Source: Pseudoxanthomonas kalamensis DSM 18571
GTDB lineage: Bacteria; Pseudomonadota; Gammaproteobacteria; Xanthomonadales; Xanthomonadaceae
Direction: 5' to 3'
Assembly (NCBI RefSeq): GCF_010211745.1
Contig: NZ_PDWQ01000007.1
Location: forward strand, 25,823-89,822
Length of the DNA: 64,000 nt
Position 1 is the first letter of the stretch. Each line of letters starts with the position of its first letter. A model generated the notes under the pieces. The model was not told the DNA's origin and searched no databases. It saw nothing but the letters and a program-made list of their open reading frames with translations. Below, piece after piece: positions 19,075 through 29,050 of this stretch. The position numbers and the translations under genes are program-made.

Positions 19075-20205
19075 TTACGCCAGCAACCGTTCGATCAGTT
19101 CCAGGTACAGCCCCGGCAGCGCCTGCAGTTCGTCCACGCTGACGTGCTCGTCGACCTGGTGGATGCTGGCGTTGACCGGGCCGATCTCGACGCACTGCGC
19201 GCCCAGCGGCGCGATGAAGCGCGCGTCCGAGGTGCCGCCGCCGGTGCTTTCCTCCGGCGGCACGCCGATGAACTGCGTCAGCACCTCGCGGGCGACGCTG
19301 CGCAGGCGTCCTTCCGGGGTGTAGAACGGCTCGCCACTGCGGTGCCAGGCCAATGTGTAGTCCAAGCCGTGTTCGCCCAGCATCGCCTCGATCTCCGCCT
19401 CGAGCCGCGGCGCGTCCCAGTGCGGGTTGTAGCGAAGATTGAACAGCACCTGCAGTTCGCCTGGGATGACGTTGTTGGCGCCGGTGCCGGCATGCACGTT
19501 GCTGATCTGCAGGCTGGTCGGCGGAAAGCTTTCGTAGCCGTCGTCCCAGTGCCGCGCGACCAACGCGGCCAGCGCCGGCGCGGCCTGGTGGATCGGATTG
19601 CGCGCCTTGTGCGGATAGGCGACGTGACCCTGCACACCCCTCACCGTCAAGGTACCGGACAGGCTGCCGCGGCGGCCGACCCGCAGCAAGTCGCCCAGGG
19701 TGTCGGCCGAGGATGGTTCGCCGGTAATGCACCAGTCGATGCGCTGACCACGCTCGCGGAACATCTGCGCCACTTTGCGCACGCCGTCGATGGCGTCGCC
19801 TTCCTCGTCCGAAGTCAGCAGCAGCGCCAGCGTACCCGGATGTCCGGGATGCGCGGCGGCGAAGCGTTCGGCGGCGATGACGAAGGCGGCCACGCTGCCC
19901 TTCATGTCGGCCGCACCGCGACCGTACAGCGCACCGTCGCGAATCTCGGACACGAACGGATCGCTGGCCCAGGCCTCGCGCGGGCCCGGCGGCACCACGT
20001 CGGTATGCCCCAGCAGGACCAGCACCGGCCCGCCGCCGCTGCCATGCGAGGCCCACAGGTTGTCGACCTCGCCGAAGCGCAGGGATTCGCAGGAAAAGCC
20101 TGCTGCCCGCAGCCGCGCGGCGATCAACGCCTGGCAGCCGGCATCGTCCGGCGTCAGCGAAGCGCGCGCGATCAGTTCGCGGGTCAGGTCGAGGACATCG
20201 CTCAT
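19075..20205 (-). CDS. dapE: Succinyl-diaminopimelate desuccinylase
   Basis: This 376-residue M20-family metallohydrolase carries the di-zinc site motifs '[11 protein letters not shown]', '[10 protein letters not shown]' (bridging Asp), '[10 protein letters not shown]' (catalytic Glu), 'CITGEPSS' and '[11 protein letters not shown]', with the final His in '[11 protein letters not shown]'. It removes succinate from N-succinyl-LL-diaminopimelate to give LL-DAP for lysine and peptidoglycan synthesis. The ATG at 20205 overlaps the ArsC-like gene stop by 4 nt, and DapD acts two steps earlier two genes upstream. The open frame extends further upstream but only as a shadow of the ArsC-like gene. Confidence 0.96.
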   Translation of the reverse strand: MSDVLDLTRELIARASLTPDDAGCQALIAARLRAAGFSCESLRFGEVDNLWASHGSGGGPVLVLLGHTDVVPPGPREAWASDPFVSEIRDGALYGRGAADMKGSVAAFVIAAERFAAAHPGHPGTLALLLTSDEEGDAIDGVRKVAQMFRERGQRIDWCITGEPSSADTLGDLLRVGRRGSLSGTLTVRGVQGHVAYPHKARNPIHQAAPALAALVARHWDDGYESFPPTSLQISNVHAGTGANNVIPGELQVLFNLRYNPHWDAPRLEAEIEAMLGEHGLDYTLAWHRSGEPFYTPEGRLRSVAREVLTQFIGVPPEESTGGGTSDARFIAPLGAQCVEIGPVNASIHQVDEHVSVDELQALPGLYLELIERLLA

Positions 20206-20561
20206 GCGCCGATGCCGAAACGCTTCTTGAAGCCGTTGTCGCTGAAGCCCTGGCTGACCTGGCCGTCGTCGGTCACCACCAGCGGGCGCCGGACCAGTTG
20301 CGGGTATTCGCGCAGCAGCAGCTTCCATTCGGCCTCGCTGCCCGGCGCCTTGCGGTTGTCCGGCAACTGCCGCCAGGTGGTCGAGGACTTGTTGATCAGC
20401 GCATCGAATCCATCCGCCTGACCCGCCCACTCCGCCAGCGTCTCCGGCGACGGCTTGTTGTCGCGGTAATCGACAAAGGTATACGCCACCCCGAAGCGAT
20501 CCAGCCACTTCATCGCCTTCTTGCAGGTGTCGCAGTTCTTCAGGCCATAGATCGTGGTCAT
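20202..20561 (-). CDS. ArsC/Spx-family reductase (YffB-like)
   Basis: The 119-residue protein has the thioredoxin-like ArsC fold with '[17 protein letters not shown]', holding a CxxC at the start of helix 1, then 'YRDNKPSPE', '[12 protein letters not shown]' and 'RRPLVV'. Although often annotated as arsenate reductase, the YffB subgroup is glutathione-dependent with uncertain substrate, and its position in a dap operon does not suggest arsenic resistance. The ATG at 20561 puts the CxxC at the normal place. It overlaps dapE by ATGA. In related genomes this gene is a regular member of the dapD-dapE block, which I recall rather than checked. Confidence 0.9.
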   Translation of the reverse strand: MTTIYGLKNCDTCKKAMKWLDRFGVAYTFVDYRDNKPSPETLAEWAGQADGFDALINKSSTTWRQLPDNRKAPGSEAEWKLLLREYPQLVRRPLVVTDDGQVSQGFSDNGFKKRFGIGA

Positions 20562-20601
20562 TACCCGTACTCCTGTTCCTTCGGACCCCGCCACTCAGGA
20601 T

Positions 20602-20708
20602 CGTCATCCCGGCGAAAGCCGGGACCCAGCTCCTGCCGTTGTTTTGTCTTTCAGTGCTCTAACGACACGAGCATAAGCCTGAATCCCGGCTTTCGCCGGG
20701 ATGACGGG
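20602..20708. repeat. REP-type inverted repeat doublet
   Basis: Two copies of a palindromic unit lie in opposite orientation between dapD and the ArsC-like gene. The left copy (about 20602-20626) contains GTCATCCCGGCGAAAGCCGG. The right copy (about 20681-20708) is its reverse complement over at least 22 bp. Each unit is itself a hairpin (CCCGGC GAAA GCCGGG). Such units are common dispersed repeats in xanthomonads and their relatives and are mobilised by RAYT transposases. No RAYT gene is in this window. The doublet could act as a transcription pause site or mRNA stabiliser inside the operon. Confidence 0.88.
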
Positions 20709-20714
20709 CAATAT

Positions 20715-21554
20715 TCAGTCCGCCAGGCCGCGCAGCAGGTCGTTGACACTGGTCTTGCTGCGGGTCTTTTCGTCGACCTGCTTGACGATGACGGCGCAGT
20801 ACAGCGAATGCGAGCCGTCGCTGGCCGGCAGCTGGCCGGACACCACCACGCTGCCCGGCGGCACGTAACCGTAGGAAATCTCGCCGGTCGCGCGGTTGTA
20901 GATGCGCGTGCTCTGGCCGAGGAACACGCCCATGCCGATCACGCTGTGGTGGCCGACCACCACGCCTTCGACCACTTCCGAGCGCGCGCCGATGAAGCAA
21001 TGGTCCTCGATGATGGTCGGGCCGGCCTGCAACGGCTCCAGCACGCCGCCGATGCCGGCACCGCCGGACAGATGCACGTGCTTGCCGATCTGCGCGCAAC
21101 TGCCGACCGTGGCCCAAGTATCGACCATCGTGCCCTCGCCCACGTAGGCGCCGATGTTGACGAAGCTGGGCATCAGCACCACGTCGCGGCCGAAGTAGGT
21201 CCCGCGCCGCGCCACCGCGCCCGGCACCACGCGCACGCCGAGCGCGCGGAATCGGGCTTCGTCATAGCCGGCGAAACGCGCTTCGACCTTGTCCCAGAAC
21301 GGCGCCGGCTGTGCGTCCACCAGCGCCATGTCGTTGACGCGGAAATACAGCAGTACCGCTTTTTTCAGCCATTGGTTGACGGTCCAGCCGCCGTTGCCGT
21401 CCGGCTCGGCCACCCGCAGTTCGCCGCTCTCCAGGCCAGCGATGGCCTGCAGCACCAGCGGCCGTACCTGCGCCTCGGCCTCACCCGGCGTCAGTTCGGC
21501 GCGGCGCTCGAAGGCGGCTTCGATGGACGATTTCAACGACTCGGTCTTGCTCAA
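20715..21554 (-). CDS. dapD: 2,3,4,5-tetrahydropyridine-2,6-dicarboxylate N-succinyltransferase
   Basis: The 279-residue enzyme is close to E. coli DapD in length and sequence: an N-terminal helical domain ('[16 protein letters not shown]'), '[15 protein letters not shown]', then the left-handed beta-helix with '[20 protein letters not shown]', '[20 protein letters not shown]' and 'SLYCAVIVK'. It adds succinate from succinyl-CoA to tetrahydrodipicolinate. The start was chosen as TTG at 21554, because AGGAG lies seven bases upstream and no ATG fits; upstream codons are not conserved. It lies 40 bp after glnD. Confidence 0.95.
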   Translation of the reverse strand: MSKTESLKSSIEAAFERRAELTPGEAEAQVRPLVLQAIAGLESGELRVAEPDGNGGWTVNQWLKKAVLLYFRVNDMALVDAQPAPFWDKVEARFAGYDEARFRALGVRVVPGAVARRGTYFGRDVVLMPSFVNIGAYVGEGTMVDTWATVGSCAQIGKHVHLSGGAGIGGVLEPLQAGPTIIEDHCFIGARSEVVEGVVVGHHSVIGMGVFLGQSTRIYNRATGEISYGYVPPGSVVVSGQLPASDGSHSLYCAVIVKQVDEKTRSKTSVNDLLRGLAD

Positions 21555-21594
21555 CGTGGGGCTCCTGGCAGCGGTCGGCCTCGATGCCGACGGT

Positions 21595-24216
21595 TCAATT
21601 CTTCTCGTTATCCAGTCCCGCAAGCAAGGCCTCGCGCAAGGCCTGCTGCGCATCGGCTGTCAGCGGACGGTCGGTCTCGTCGGTGATCTGGAAGAAATCC
21701 TCGGCGCGTTCGCCGAAGGTGGCGATGCGCGCCTCGTGCACGCGCAAGTGCTGGCGGCGCAGCACCTGGGCCACGTCGGACAGCAGGCCGGGACGATCCG
21801 GCACGACCAGACTCAGCACGGTCTGCCGACCGTCCAGAGTGGCGCCGAACTCGATCCGCGGGGCGAAACGGAAGTGCTTGAGTTGCCGAGGCAAGGCCCG
21901 CCGCGAGGTGCGCACCGCGTCCAGCGGACCGTCCAGCGCCTGCTGCAGCGCCTGCGCCACCTCGTCCGGGTCGCCGCTGGCGTAACTGTCGGCCGGCAGC
22001 ACCTCGAAGCTGTCGAACACCGTACCGCCCGGCCCCATCAGCACCCGCGCCTGATGGATGCCGAAGCCCATGCGGTCCAGGCTGGCGAGGATGGCGGCGA
22101 ACAGGCCGTCGCGGTCCGGCGAATGCACGAACACCTCCATTGCACCGGCGTCCGCGTCGACCCGTCTTGCACTGGCGCGGGTCTGGCCTGCGCCCACGCC
22201 GCGGATCGCCAGCGCCTGCCAGACCACCTGCTCCGGCCGCAGCCGCAGGAAGCTCTCGCGCGGCATCCGCGCGAACAAGGTGTCGGCCTGCGGCGCCGGC
22301 ACGCCCTGCACCGCCAGCAGCCGGCGCACCTCACTGCGCGCCTCGGCCAGTCGTGCAGCCATCTCCACCGGATGCTCCAGCCCTTCGCGCAGGGCGCGAC
22401 TGGCGGCGAAATACAGGTCGGCCAGCAGCCGGTCCTTCCACGCATTCCACAATTTGGGGCTGGTACCGGCGATGTCGGCGCAGGTCAGCAGGTACAGATA
22501 GTCCAGGTGCTCGCGATCGCCGACCAGGGTGGCGAAACGGCGGATGACTTCGGGGTCGGCAATGTCCTGCTTCTGCGCGGTCACCGACATCCGCAGGTGC
22601 TGTTCCACCAGCCAGGCGACCAGCGCGGTATCGCCGCTCGACACGCCATGCGCCTGGCAGAACTCGCGCGCATCGACCGCGCCGAGTTCGGAATGGTCGC
22701 CGCCGCGGCCCTTGGCGATATCGTGGAACAGCCCGGCCAGCAGCAGCAGCTCGGGCTTGCGCAACCGCGGCCACACTTCGTGGGCAATCGAAAAACGCTC
22801 GTCCGGCCGTCCCTGGGTGAACAGCGCGATGTTCCGCAGCACCATCAGCGTGTGCTGGTCGACCGTGTAGACATGGAACAGGTCGAACTGCATGCGCCCG
22901 GACACCTGGGCGAAGGCCGGGATCCACTGCCCCAGCACCCCCAGCCGCGCCATCCGGGTCAGCGTGTCGACCGCGCGCGGGCTGCGCAGCAGGGCCATGA
23001 ACGCCTCGCGCTGCGCCGGCGTGGCCTGCGGATACGCCGTCAGCCTGGGCAGCGCCTCGGCCAGCGCGCGCGCGGTCCGCGAATGCAGGCCACGTGCCTG
23101 CGGATGCGCCGCCCAGCAGGCGAACAGCGCGAACACCTGCTCCGGCTCGCCGCGCGGCCAGTCGCGCGAACGCGCGGCCAGATAGCCATTGCGCAGGGCG
23201 AACCGGTCGTCCAGCGGTTCCGGCACGCCTTCGCCGTCGAACTGTTCCTCGAAGCGATGCAGCAGCCGGTCGCTGATGCGGCGGACGATCGCCGCGCTGC
23301 GGTAGAACCCCTGCATCATCTTCTCGACCGCAAGGCTTTCGGCGTCGTCGACGAAACCCAGATGGCTGGCCAGGGTCTTCTGGTAATCGAAACGCAGGCG
23401 TTCTTCCGGACGGCCGGCGACCAGGTGCAAGCCGTAGCGCAGGCGGCTGAGCGCATTGCGCTCGCGCGCCAGCGCGCGTGCTTCGTCCGGCCCCAGGTGA
23501 CCCAGGCCGACCAGCGCTTCCAGATCGTGCACGCCGAAGGTACGCAGCGCCATCCAGCCCAGCGTGTGCAGGTCGCGCAGGCCGCCGGGGCCTTCCTTGA
23601 TGTTGGGCTCCAGGTTGTCCGAGGTGTCACCGTGGCGGGCATGCCGCGCACGCATTTCGTCCAGCTTGGCGGCGAAGAAGGCGCGTGCCGGCCACACCCG
23701 GTCGGCGCCGATGGCCGCCTCCAGCAGCGCGACCTGTTCCGGCGTGGCAACCAGCGGACGCGCCTCGATCAGCGCGGTCAGCACGGTCTGGTCCTCGGCC
23801 GCTTGGGTGGTCTGTTCGGGCGAACGCACCGCATGGCTGGCCGCCAGTCCCGCATCCCACAACCGGGCGAACAGCGCCGACAGCGCCTCGCGATGGGCCT
23901 GCTGGACGTCCGCTTCGGCCAGCACCAGCAAGTCGATGTCCGAATGCGGGAACAATTGCCCGCGGCCATAGCCACCGACCGCGAACAGCGCCAGCGGCGC
24001 ATTGGCCGGCAGGCATTGCCGCCAGACGCGACGGAGGATCTGGTCGACGCCGCGCGCGCGCAGCGCCACCAGACGGTCCATGCCGTTGCCGCGCACGCCG
24101 GCATCGAAGCGCCGGTTCAGGCGCGCGTCCAGTGCCTCGAGGTCTTCGCGCAGCGAGGCGACCGGATCGGTTTCGCCAGCGGCGTGCACCGCCGGATCGG
24201 GCACGGCCGCGGACAT
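21595..24216 (-). CDS. glnD: Bifunctional PII uridylyltransferase/uridylyl-removing enzyme GlnD
   Basis: The 873-residue protein has the standard GlnD order. The nucleotidyltransferase domain has '[20 protein letters not shown]' near residue 80 (GS...DxD). The middle part is followed by an HD domain with '[21 protein letters not shown]' near residue 490. Two C-terminal ACT domains (about 690-760 and 800-870) sense glutamine. It adds UMP to PII proteins under nitrogen limitation and removes it when glutamine is high. It ends 4 bp downstream of map and is followed by dapD, so nitrogen sensing and amino-acid synthesis genes share a strand. Confidence 0.97.
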   Translation of the reverse strand: MSAAVPDPAVHAAGETDPVASLREDLEALDARLNRRFDAGVRGNGMDRLVALRARGVDQILRRVWRQCLPANAPLALFAVGGYGRGQLFPHSDIDLLVLAEADVQQAHREALSALFARLWDAGLAASHAVRSPEQTTQAAEDQTVLTALIEARPLVATPEQVALLEAAIGADRVWPARAFFAAKLDEMRARHARHGDTSDNLEPNIKEGPGGLRDLHTLGWMALRTFGVHDLEALVGLGHLGPDEARALARERNALSRLRYGLHLVAGRPEERLRFDYQKTLASHLGFVDDAESLAVEKMMQGFYRSAAIVRRISDRLLHRFEEQFDGEGVPEPLDDRFALRNGYLAARSRDWPRGEPEQVFALFACWAAHPQARGLHSRTARALAEALPRLTAYPQATPAQREAFMALLRSPRAVDTLTRMARLGVLGQWIPAFAQVSGRMQFDLFHVYTVDQHTLMVLRNIALFTQGRPDERFSIAHEVWPRLRKPELLLLAGLFHDIAKGRGGDHSELGAVDAREFCQAHGVSSGDTALVAWLVEQHLRMSVTAQKQDIADPEVIRRFATLVGDREHLDYLYLLTCADIAGTSPKLWNAWKDRLLADLYFAASRALREGLEHPVEMAARLAEARSEVRRLLAVQGVPAPQADTLFARMPRESFLRLRPEQVVWQALAIRGVGAGQTRASARRVDADAGAMEVFVHSPDRDGLFAAILASLDRMGFGIHQARVLMGPGGTVFDSFEVLPADSYASGDPDEVAQALQQALDGPLDAVRTSRRALPRQLKHFRFAPRIEFGATLDGRQTVLSLVVPDRPGLLSDVAQVLRRQHLRVHEARIATFGERAEDFFQITDETDRPLTADAQQALREALLAGLDNEKN

Positions 24217-24220
24217 CGGA

Positions 24221-24997
24221 TCAGAGATCGTTGTCGTCGCCCGGCAGCCGGGTCAGGATTTCGACGCCATCCTCGGTCACCGCCACCGTGTGTTCCCACT
24301 GCGCCGACAGCTTGCGGTCCTTGGTGACCACGGTCCAGCCATCCGGCAGCGTGCGGGTATGGCGGCTGCCTTCGTTGATCATCGGCTCGATGGTGAAGGT
24401 CATGCCCGGCTTCAGCACCACGCCCTCGCCGGGGCGACCGTAATGCAGGACTTGCGGCTCGTCGTGGTAGACCGTGCCGATGCCGTGACCGCAATACTCG
24501 CGCACGACCGAGAAGCGCTCGGATTCCGCGTACTGCTGGATGGCGTGGCCCACGTCGCCCAGCGTTGCTCCCGGCTTCACCGTGCGAATGCCGCGGAACA
24601 TCGCCTCGCGGGTGACTTCGACCAACCGCCTGGCCATCACCGACGGCGTACCGACGTAGTACATGCGGCTGGTGTCGCCGTGCCAGCCGTCCTTGATGAC
24701 GGTGACGTCGATGTTGACGATGTCGCCGTCCTTCAGCACCTTGCCAACGTTGGGGATGCCGTGGCAGATCACGTTGTTGACCGAGGTGCAGACCGTCTTC
24801 GGGAAACCACGGTAACCGACGTTGGCCGGGATCGCGCCCTGCACGTTGACGATGTGGTCGTGGCAGACCTGGTCGAGCTCCTCGGTGGTCACGCCCGGCT
24901 TCACGTACGGGGCGACGACCTGCAGCACTTCGGCGGCCAAACGGCCGGCGACGCGCATGTGCTCGATTTCCTGTGGGGTTTTCAGTTGTATCGACAT
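24221..24997 (-). CDS. map: Methionine aminopeptidase type I
   Basis: The 258-residue enzyme removes the initiator Met from nascent proteins. Metal ligands are visible in 'VNIDVTVIKDGWHGDTSRMYYVG' (two Asp), 'YCGHGIGTVYHDEP' (His), 'TFTIEPMI' (Glu) and 'WEHTVAVTEDG' (Glu); 'VICHGIP' supplies the substrate-binding His. The start at 24997 (MSIQLKTPQEIEHM) matches the family start; the frame extends about 38 codons further but without conservation. In most relatives map is divergent from rpsB; here a pilus operon occupies that position. Confidence 0.96.
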   Translation of the reverse strand: MSIQLKTPQEIEHMRVAGRLAAEVLQVVAPYVKPGVTTEELDQVCHDHIVNVQGAIPANVGYRGFPKTVCTSVNNVICHGIPNVGKVLKDGDIVNIDVTVIKDGWHGDTSRMYYVGTPSVMARRLVEVTREAMFRGIRTVKPGATLGDVGHAIQQYAESERFSVVREYCGHGIGTVYHDEPQVLHYGRPGEGVVLKPGMTFTIEPMINEGSRHTRTLPDGWTVVTKDRKLSAQWEHTVAVTEDGVEILTRLPGDDNDL

Positions 24998-25330
24998 TTG
25001 CTGATTATCGTCGATTTCGACCCAACCTGAACGGAATGCGGATTCCACCCCCGTTCGACCCGTCCATGGCACAGACCATGGTCGAACGGCGCGCCCGCCA
25101 TAATGTGACAAAATGAGGCAGTTGCTAGCGCATCGCCTTCCCGCCGGCCACGATCAACCACCGCCAAATCCGTGACTGCCATAACACTTTGCACGCGTTC
25201 TCCTGCATGTTTGATGCGGGATGCAGTTCAACGAAAAGTTGGCATGGTCCGTGCGTACACCCGATCACCCGGCGCTTTCCGACCGGCTTCCAGTTGCCAA
25301 CTCCCTGAACCACATCTCCAAGGACTTTTC
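24998..25330. other. Intergenic region between map and the pilus operon
   Basis: The 333 bp between the divergent map and pilin genes are less GC-rich than the flanks. They contain a bulged inverted repeat (25052-25088), AT-rich hexamers such as CATAAT at 25101 and TGACAA at 25109, and an AAGGA ribosome site just before the pilin ATG. No convincing full promoter for either direction, no terminator and no small gene were recognised. Confidence 0.6.
25052..25088. repeat. Interrupted palindrome upstream of map
   Basis: CGTTCGACC, a 3-base bulge and CCATGG on the left pair with CCATGG and TCGAACG on the right around the loop CACAGA. It could be a protein-binding site or, on the minus strand, a hairpin in the map 5' leader. 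It lies 55 bp from the map start codon. Confidence 0.5.
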
Positions 25331-25825
25331 ATGAACGTGTTCAAGACCAGCCTGATCGCCACCGCCCTGATTGCCGCGGGCGTTGCCGGCAGTGCCCATG
25401 CCGCTACCGATACCGCTACCTTCCAGGTGCAGATCGTCATCACCGAGTCCTGCGACATCTCGACCGTCGCACCGACCGACATCGATTTCGGCACCCATAC
25501 CCGTTCCACCGGCGCTCCGGCCGATGCCACCGGCACCATCACCGTCAACTGCTCGAACGGCACCCCGTATCAGATCGGTCTGGACAACGGTCAGAACGCC
25601 CTCGCCACCCAGCGTCGCATGGCGAACGGCGGCATCTTCGTTCCCTATAACCTGTACAGCGACAACGGCCGTACCGTTCTCTGGGGCAACACGTTGAATA
25701 CCGACACGGTCTCCGGCACCGGTACCGCCGCCGACCAGGCCTATACCGTCTACGGTCGTGTGCCTTCGACCAACTACCCGACCGGCACCTATCTCGACAC
25801 CGTCACCGCCACGGTCATCTACTGA
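25331..25825 (+). CDS. Spore coat U (SCPU) domain major pilin, CsuA/B-like
   Basis: The 164-residue product has a signal peptide ending AHA near residue 25. The donor strand 'TATFQVQIVITESCDI' follows, then one SCPU domain with two Cys, 'DIDFGTHTRS', 'GLDNGQNA', 'RRMANGG' and the terminal 'GTYLDTVTATVIY'. SCPU proteins are subunits of archaic (sigma, Csu-like) chaperone-usher pili used for adhesion and biofilm. The ATG at 25331 follows an AAGGA ribosome site at 6-bp spacing. It is the first gene of a four-gene operon and has more T- and A-ending codons than its neighbours, possibly reflecting high expression or transfer. Confidence 0.9.
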   Translation: MNVFKTSLIATALIAAGVAGSAHAATDTATFQVQIVITESCDISTVAPTDIDFGTHTRSTGAPADATGTITVNCSNGTPYQIGLDNGQNALATQRRMANGGIFVPYNLYSDNGRTVLWGNTLNTDTVSGTGTAADQAYTVYGRVPSTNYPTGTYLDTVTATVIY

Positions 25826-25830
25826 GCCGA

Positions 25831-26631
25831 ATGAGCTCCGTCGCCGCTCGACAGCAACGGCCAGCGCTGATCCGCTGGCCGTTGCGCATCGGTCTGACCG
25901 GTCTGCTGACTGCGACCTGTGCATTGTTCGCACCGGTACTGTCGGCCGCCAGCCTGCAGGTCGCGCCGATCCTGCTGGAATTTCCGGCGGATGAGCAGGC
26001 GCAGGGCCTGTGGCTGAGCAACACCGGGCAGGCACCGATCCGTGCCCAGGTCCGGGTGATGCAGTGGTCGCAGACCGACGGCAGCGACCAGTTGACGCCG
26101 ACCCGCGAACTGCTGGCCAGCCCGCCGATCCTGGAGATCGCGCCGGGCCAGCGGCAACTGGTCCGCATCATCCGTCCGCAACCGCAGGCGCCAGGCTCGG
26201 AGCTGTCCTATCGACTATTGGTAGACGAACTGCCCGATGCGGAAGCCGAGTCGAACGGCGGCCTGCAATTCCTGCTGCGCTATTCGGTCCCGGTCTTCGT
26301 CCTGCAACCGGGACGGACGCCGGCGATCGCCGCCATCGGGCCGCACCAGCCATACGATACTTCGCCGCTGTCGGCACGGATTGCCGACGGTACGCTGGAA
26401 GTGGCGAACGGCGGCAACACCCGCGCGCGAATCAGCCAGCTCAGCTACGTCAACCGCGACGGCAGCCGAGTGTCGCTGGTCCCCGGACTGGTCGGCTACG
26501 TGCTGGCCGGGCAACGCATGCAATGGCCGCTCGAGCTGCCGGACACCGTACGCCCGGGCGGCGCATTCAAGGCGATGTTCAACAACGACCGTGAAGAACA
26601 AATCCTGCCGTTGCCCGAAACCACGCCTTGA
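25831..26631 (+). CDS. Periplasmic pilus chaperone, CsuC-like
   Basis: The 266-residue product has a long N-region and signal peptide ending near 'VLSAAS' (about residue 40). The PapD-like first domain follows, with 'LQVAPILLEFPADEQAQGLWLSN' in shortened form, 'TRELLASPPILEIAPGQRQLVRI', 'YRLLVDELP' and 'RYSVPVFV'. A second immunoglobulin-like domain ends the protein. It should hold SCPU pilins by donor-strand complementation and deliver them to the usher. It starts 5 bp after the pilin stop, and the usher gene overlaps its 3' end by about 41 bp. Confidence 0.9.
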   Translation: MSSVAARQQRPALIRWPLRIGLTGLLTATCALFAPVLSAASLQVAPILLEFPADEQAQGLWLSNTGQAPIRAQVRVMQWSQTDGSDQLTPTRELLASPPILEIAPGQRQLVRIIRPQPQAPGSELSYRLLVDELPDAEAESNGGLQFLLRYSVPVFVLQPGRTPAIAAIGPHQPYDTSPLSARIADGTLEVANGGNTRARISQLSYVNRDGSRVSLVPGLVGYVLAGQRMQWPLELPDTVRPGGAFKAMFNNDREEQILPLPETTP

Positions 26632-29050
26632 GCTCTCCTTGCCGGGAATCGTGCTGTCGTGCCTGCTGTACGGTGCGCAGGCCGACGCGACCGCGCTTGC
26701 GACGGGCACGCACGCCAGCGGCCTGACCCTGGCCGACAACGGCAGCAGCATCGTCGATGGCAGCTTCGACGACGACGGCCTGCGCACGGACGATACCGAG
26801 TTGTATCTGGAAGTGGTGCTGAACCAGGCCGCCACCGGGCAACTGGCCCGCTTCGTCCAGCGTGGCGACCGCTTCTACGCCAGCGCCGCCACGCTGCGCA
26901 ACCTCGGCCTGTCCTGGCCGAGCAGCACGACCGCGAACGGTCTGGTCGCACTCGACGACCTGCCGGGCCTGCAGGCCGAATACGACCCCGCCGCCCAGCG
27001 CATCCGCCTGACCGCGCCGGTGGACATGCTGTCGGCCGCGCCCGCTCAGCTCGGATACCGGCAGCCCGAGGTGCCGCAGATCGATCCGGCCACGCAACGG
27101 CCCGGCCTGATCCTGAACTACGATCTGTACGCACAGGATGGCGACGGCTACCGCTCGGTCAGCGGCTGGAACGAACTTCGACTGTTCGGCCTGGGCCCGG
27201 GCGTCTGGAGCAACACCCAGAGCCTGCGCATGGACAGCGTCGACGGCCGTGACAGCCGCCACGAGTCGGTCCGGCTGGACACATTCTGGCAGATCGACTT
27301 CCCCGACCGCATGCTGTCGCTGACGGTCGGCGACAGCCTGACCGGCGCGGTCGCCTGGTCGCGCGCCACCCGCATCGGCGGCATCCGGCTGGCCCGCAAC
27401 TTCAGCCTGCAGCCCTATCGCATCACCACCCCACTGGCCTCGTTCCTCGGCGAAGCCGCCCTGCCTTCCACCGTCGACCTGTACATCAACGGCCTGAAGC
27501 AATCCAGCCAGCAGGTCCGTCCCGGCCAGTTCCAGATCGATTCGGCGCCGGCGCTGAACGGCACCGGCCAGGCGCAGATGGTGATCACCGACATCAACGG
27601 CCAGGCCCGGGTCGTGGACTTCAACCTGTACGGCACTCCGCAACTGCTGCAAGCAGGCCTGTCCGACTGGTCGCTGGATCTGGGCACGGTACGCCGCGAA
27701 TACGGTCTGCGTTCGTTTTCCTATGCCGGCCAGCCGATGCTCAGCGCCAGCGGGCGCTACGGCGTGACCGACGACTTCACGATGGAAGGCCATGCCGAAG
27801 CGGTGGAAGGCCTGCAGATGGCCGGCGCCGGCGGCAACTGGCTGCTCGGCCAGCGTGGCGGCGTGTTCGGCGTGGCGCTGGCCGGCAGTCGCCACGCCGG
27901 CGAACAGGGCCGCATGGCCGGCGCCAGCTACCAATGGAATTCCAGCCGCTTCAACCTGTACGCGCACAGCCTGCGTCGCAGCCGCGATTTCCGCGACGTG
28001 GCCAGCCTGGAAGGCTCGCTGCTGGCGCGCAGGACCGACCAGATCTATCTGGGCCTGTCGACCCGGATGGGCCAGTGGGGCGCCAGCCTGGTTAGGCAGG
28101 AGTACCCGGACGCCGATCCCAGCCGCTTCGCCAGCCTGACCTGGTCGCGCAGCCTGCCCGGCAACGGCTCGCTCAATTTCAGCTTCAACCGCGACCTTGA
28201 GGATCGCGACGGCGACAGCTACTACCTGTTCTGGTCGATGCCGCTGGATCGCCGCACCTCGGTTTCGGCCAGCGCACGCCATGCGCCGAACAGCGACAGC
28301 CTGACCGCCGAGATCAACCGCTCCGTCCCCAGCGACGAAGGCGGCTGGGGCTGGCGCGCGCAAGGCACGGTTGGCGACAACGCCGGCGGACAGGCACAGG
28401 TCAGCCAGCTCGGCCGCTACGGGCAATGGAACGCCGGCTTCTACTACTGGCAAGGCAGCGGCAACGCGGATTCGACCACCACCTACTACGCCAGCGCCAA
28501 CGGCGGCCTGGTCCTGATGGGCGGCCATTTGCAGGCCATGCGCCGGGTCGACGACGCCTTCGCCCTGGTGTCGACCGCCGGCGTGGCCGACGTGCCGGTC
28601 AAGCTGGAAAACCGCCTGATCGGCCACACCGACAAGAACGGCCTGTTGTTGATCAATCGGCTCAATGCCTGGCAGGACAACCTGCTGTCGATCGACCCGA
28701 TGCAGTTGCCCGCGGACATGGAGATCGAAACCACCCGCCTGCAGGCGGTGCCGGCCAGCCGCAGCGGCAGCCTGATCGAGTTCCCGATGCAGCGCACACG
28801 TTCGATCACCCTGGTCCTGAACGATGTCAGCGGCAAGCCGATCGCCGCCGGCAGCCCGGTGCGGATCGTCGGCGCCGGCGACCAGGCCGTCACCGTAGTC
28901 GGCCAGGACGGCATCGTCTACCTGCGCAACCCGCCAAGCGGTGCGCGATTGCTGGTAGGCACCGCCGAAAACCGCTGCACTGCTACCCTGCCCGACATGG
29001 CCGACGATGCCGCGGGCATGATCGATCTGGGCGAGTTGACCTGCCGATGA
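26591..29050 (+). CDS. Outer-membrane usher protein of the chaperone-usher pilus
   Basis: The 819-residue protein (from GTG 26591) has a signal-like hydrophobic stretch, an N-terminal periplasmic domain ('[19 protein letters not shown]'), a 24-strand barrel with plug, and a C-terminal domain with 'GIVYLRNPP' and two terminal Cys. Typical usher blocks are '[20 protein letters not shown]', '[12 protein letters not shown]', 'GPF-like [17 protein letters not shown]' and '[20 protein letters not shown]'. It forms the secretion pore and polymerises pilins. The start is uncertain: GTG 26591 lies inside the chaperone gene, and a TTG near 26639 is an alternative. It overlaps the next gene by ATGA. Confidence 0.9.
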   Translation: MKNKSCRCPKPRLELSLPGIVLSCLLYGAQADATALATGTHASGLTLADNGSSIVDGSFDDDGLRTDDTELYLEVVLNQAATGQLARFVQRGDRFYASAATLRNLGLSWPSSTTANGLVALDDLPGLQAEYDPAAQRIRLTAPVDMLSAAPAQLGYRQPEVPQIDPATQRPGLILNYDLYAQDGDGYRSVSGWNELRLFGLGPGVWSNTQSLRMDSVDGRDSRHESVRLDTFWQIDFPDRMLSLTVGDSLTGAVAWSRATRIGGIRLARNFSLQPYRITTPLASFLGEAALPSTVDLYINGLKQSSQQVRPGQFQIDSAPALNGTGQAQMVITDINGQARVVDFNLYGTPQLLQAGLSDWSLDLGTVRREYGLRSFSYAGQPMLSASGRYGVTDDFTMEGHAEAVEGLQMAGAGGNWLLGQRGGVFGVALAGSRHAGEQGRMAGASYQWNSSRFNLYAHSLRRSRDFRDVASLEGSLLARRTDQIYLGLSTRMGQWGASLVRQEYPDADPSRFASLTWSRSLPGNGSLNFSFNRDLEDRDGDSYYLFWSMPLDRRTSVSASARHAPNSDSLTAEINRSVPSDEGGWGWRAQGTVGDNAGGQAQVSQLGRYGQWNAGFYYWQGSGNADSTTTYYASANGGLVLMGGHLQAMRRVDDAFALVSTAGVADVPVKLENRLIGHTDKNGLLLINRLNAWQDNLLSIDPMQLPADMEIETTRLQAVPASRSGSLIEFPMQRTRSITLVLNDVSGKPIAAGSPVRIVGAGDQAVTVVGQDGIVYLRNPPSGARLLVGTAENRCTATLPDMADDAAGMIDLGELTCR

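Noticed and set aside
21555..21653. Upstream ATG start for dapD giving a 312-residue protein
   Set aside because: The extra 33 residues are unlike DapD. A TTG with AGGAG at good spacing gives the family length.
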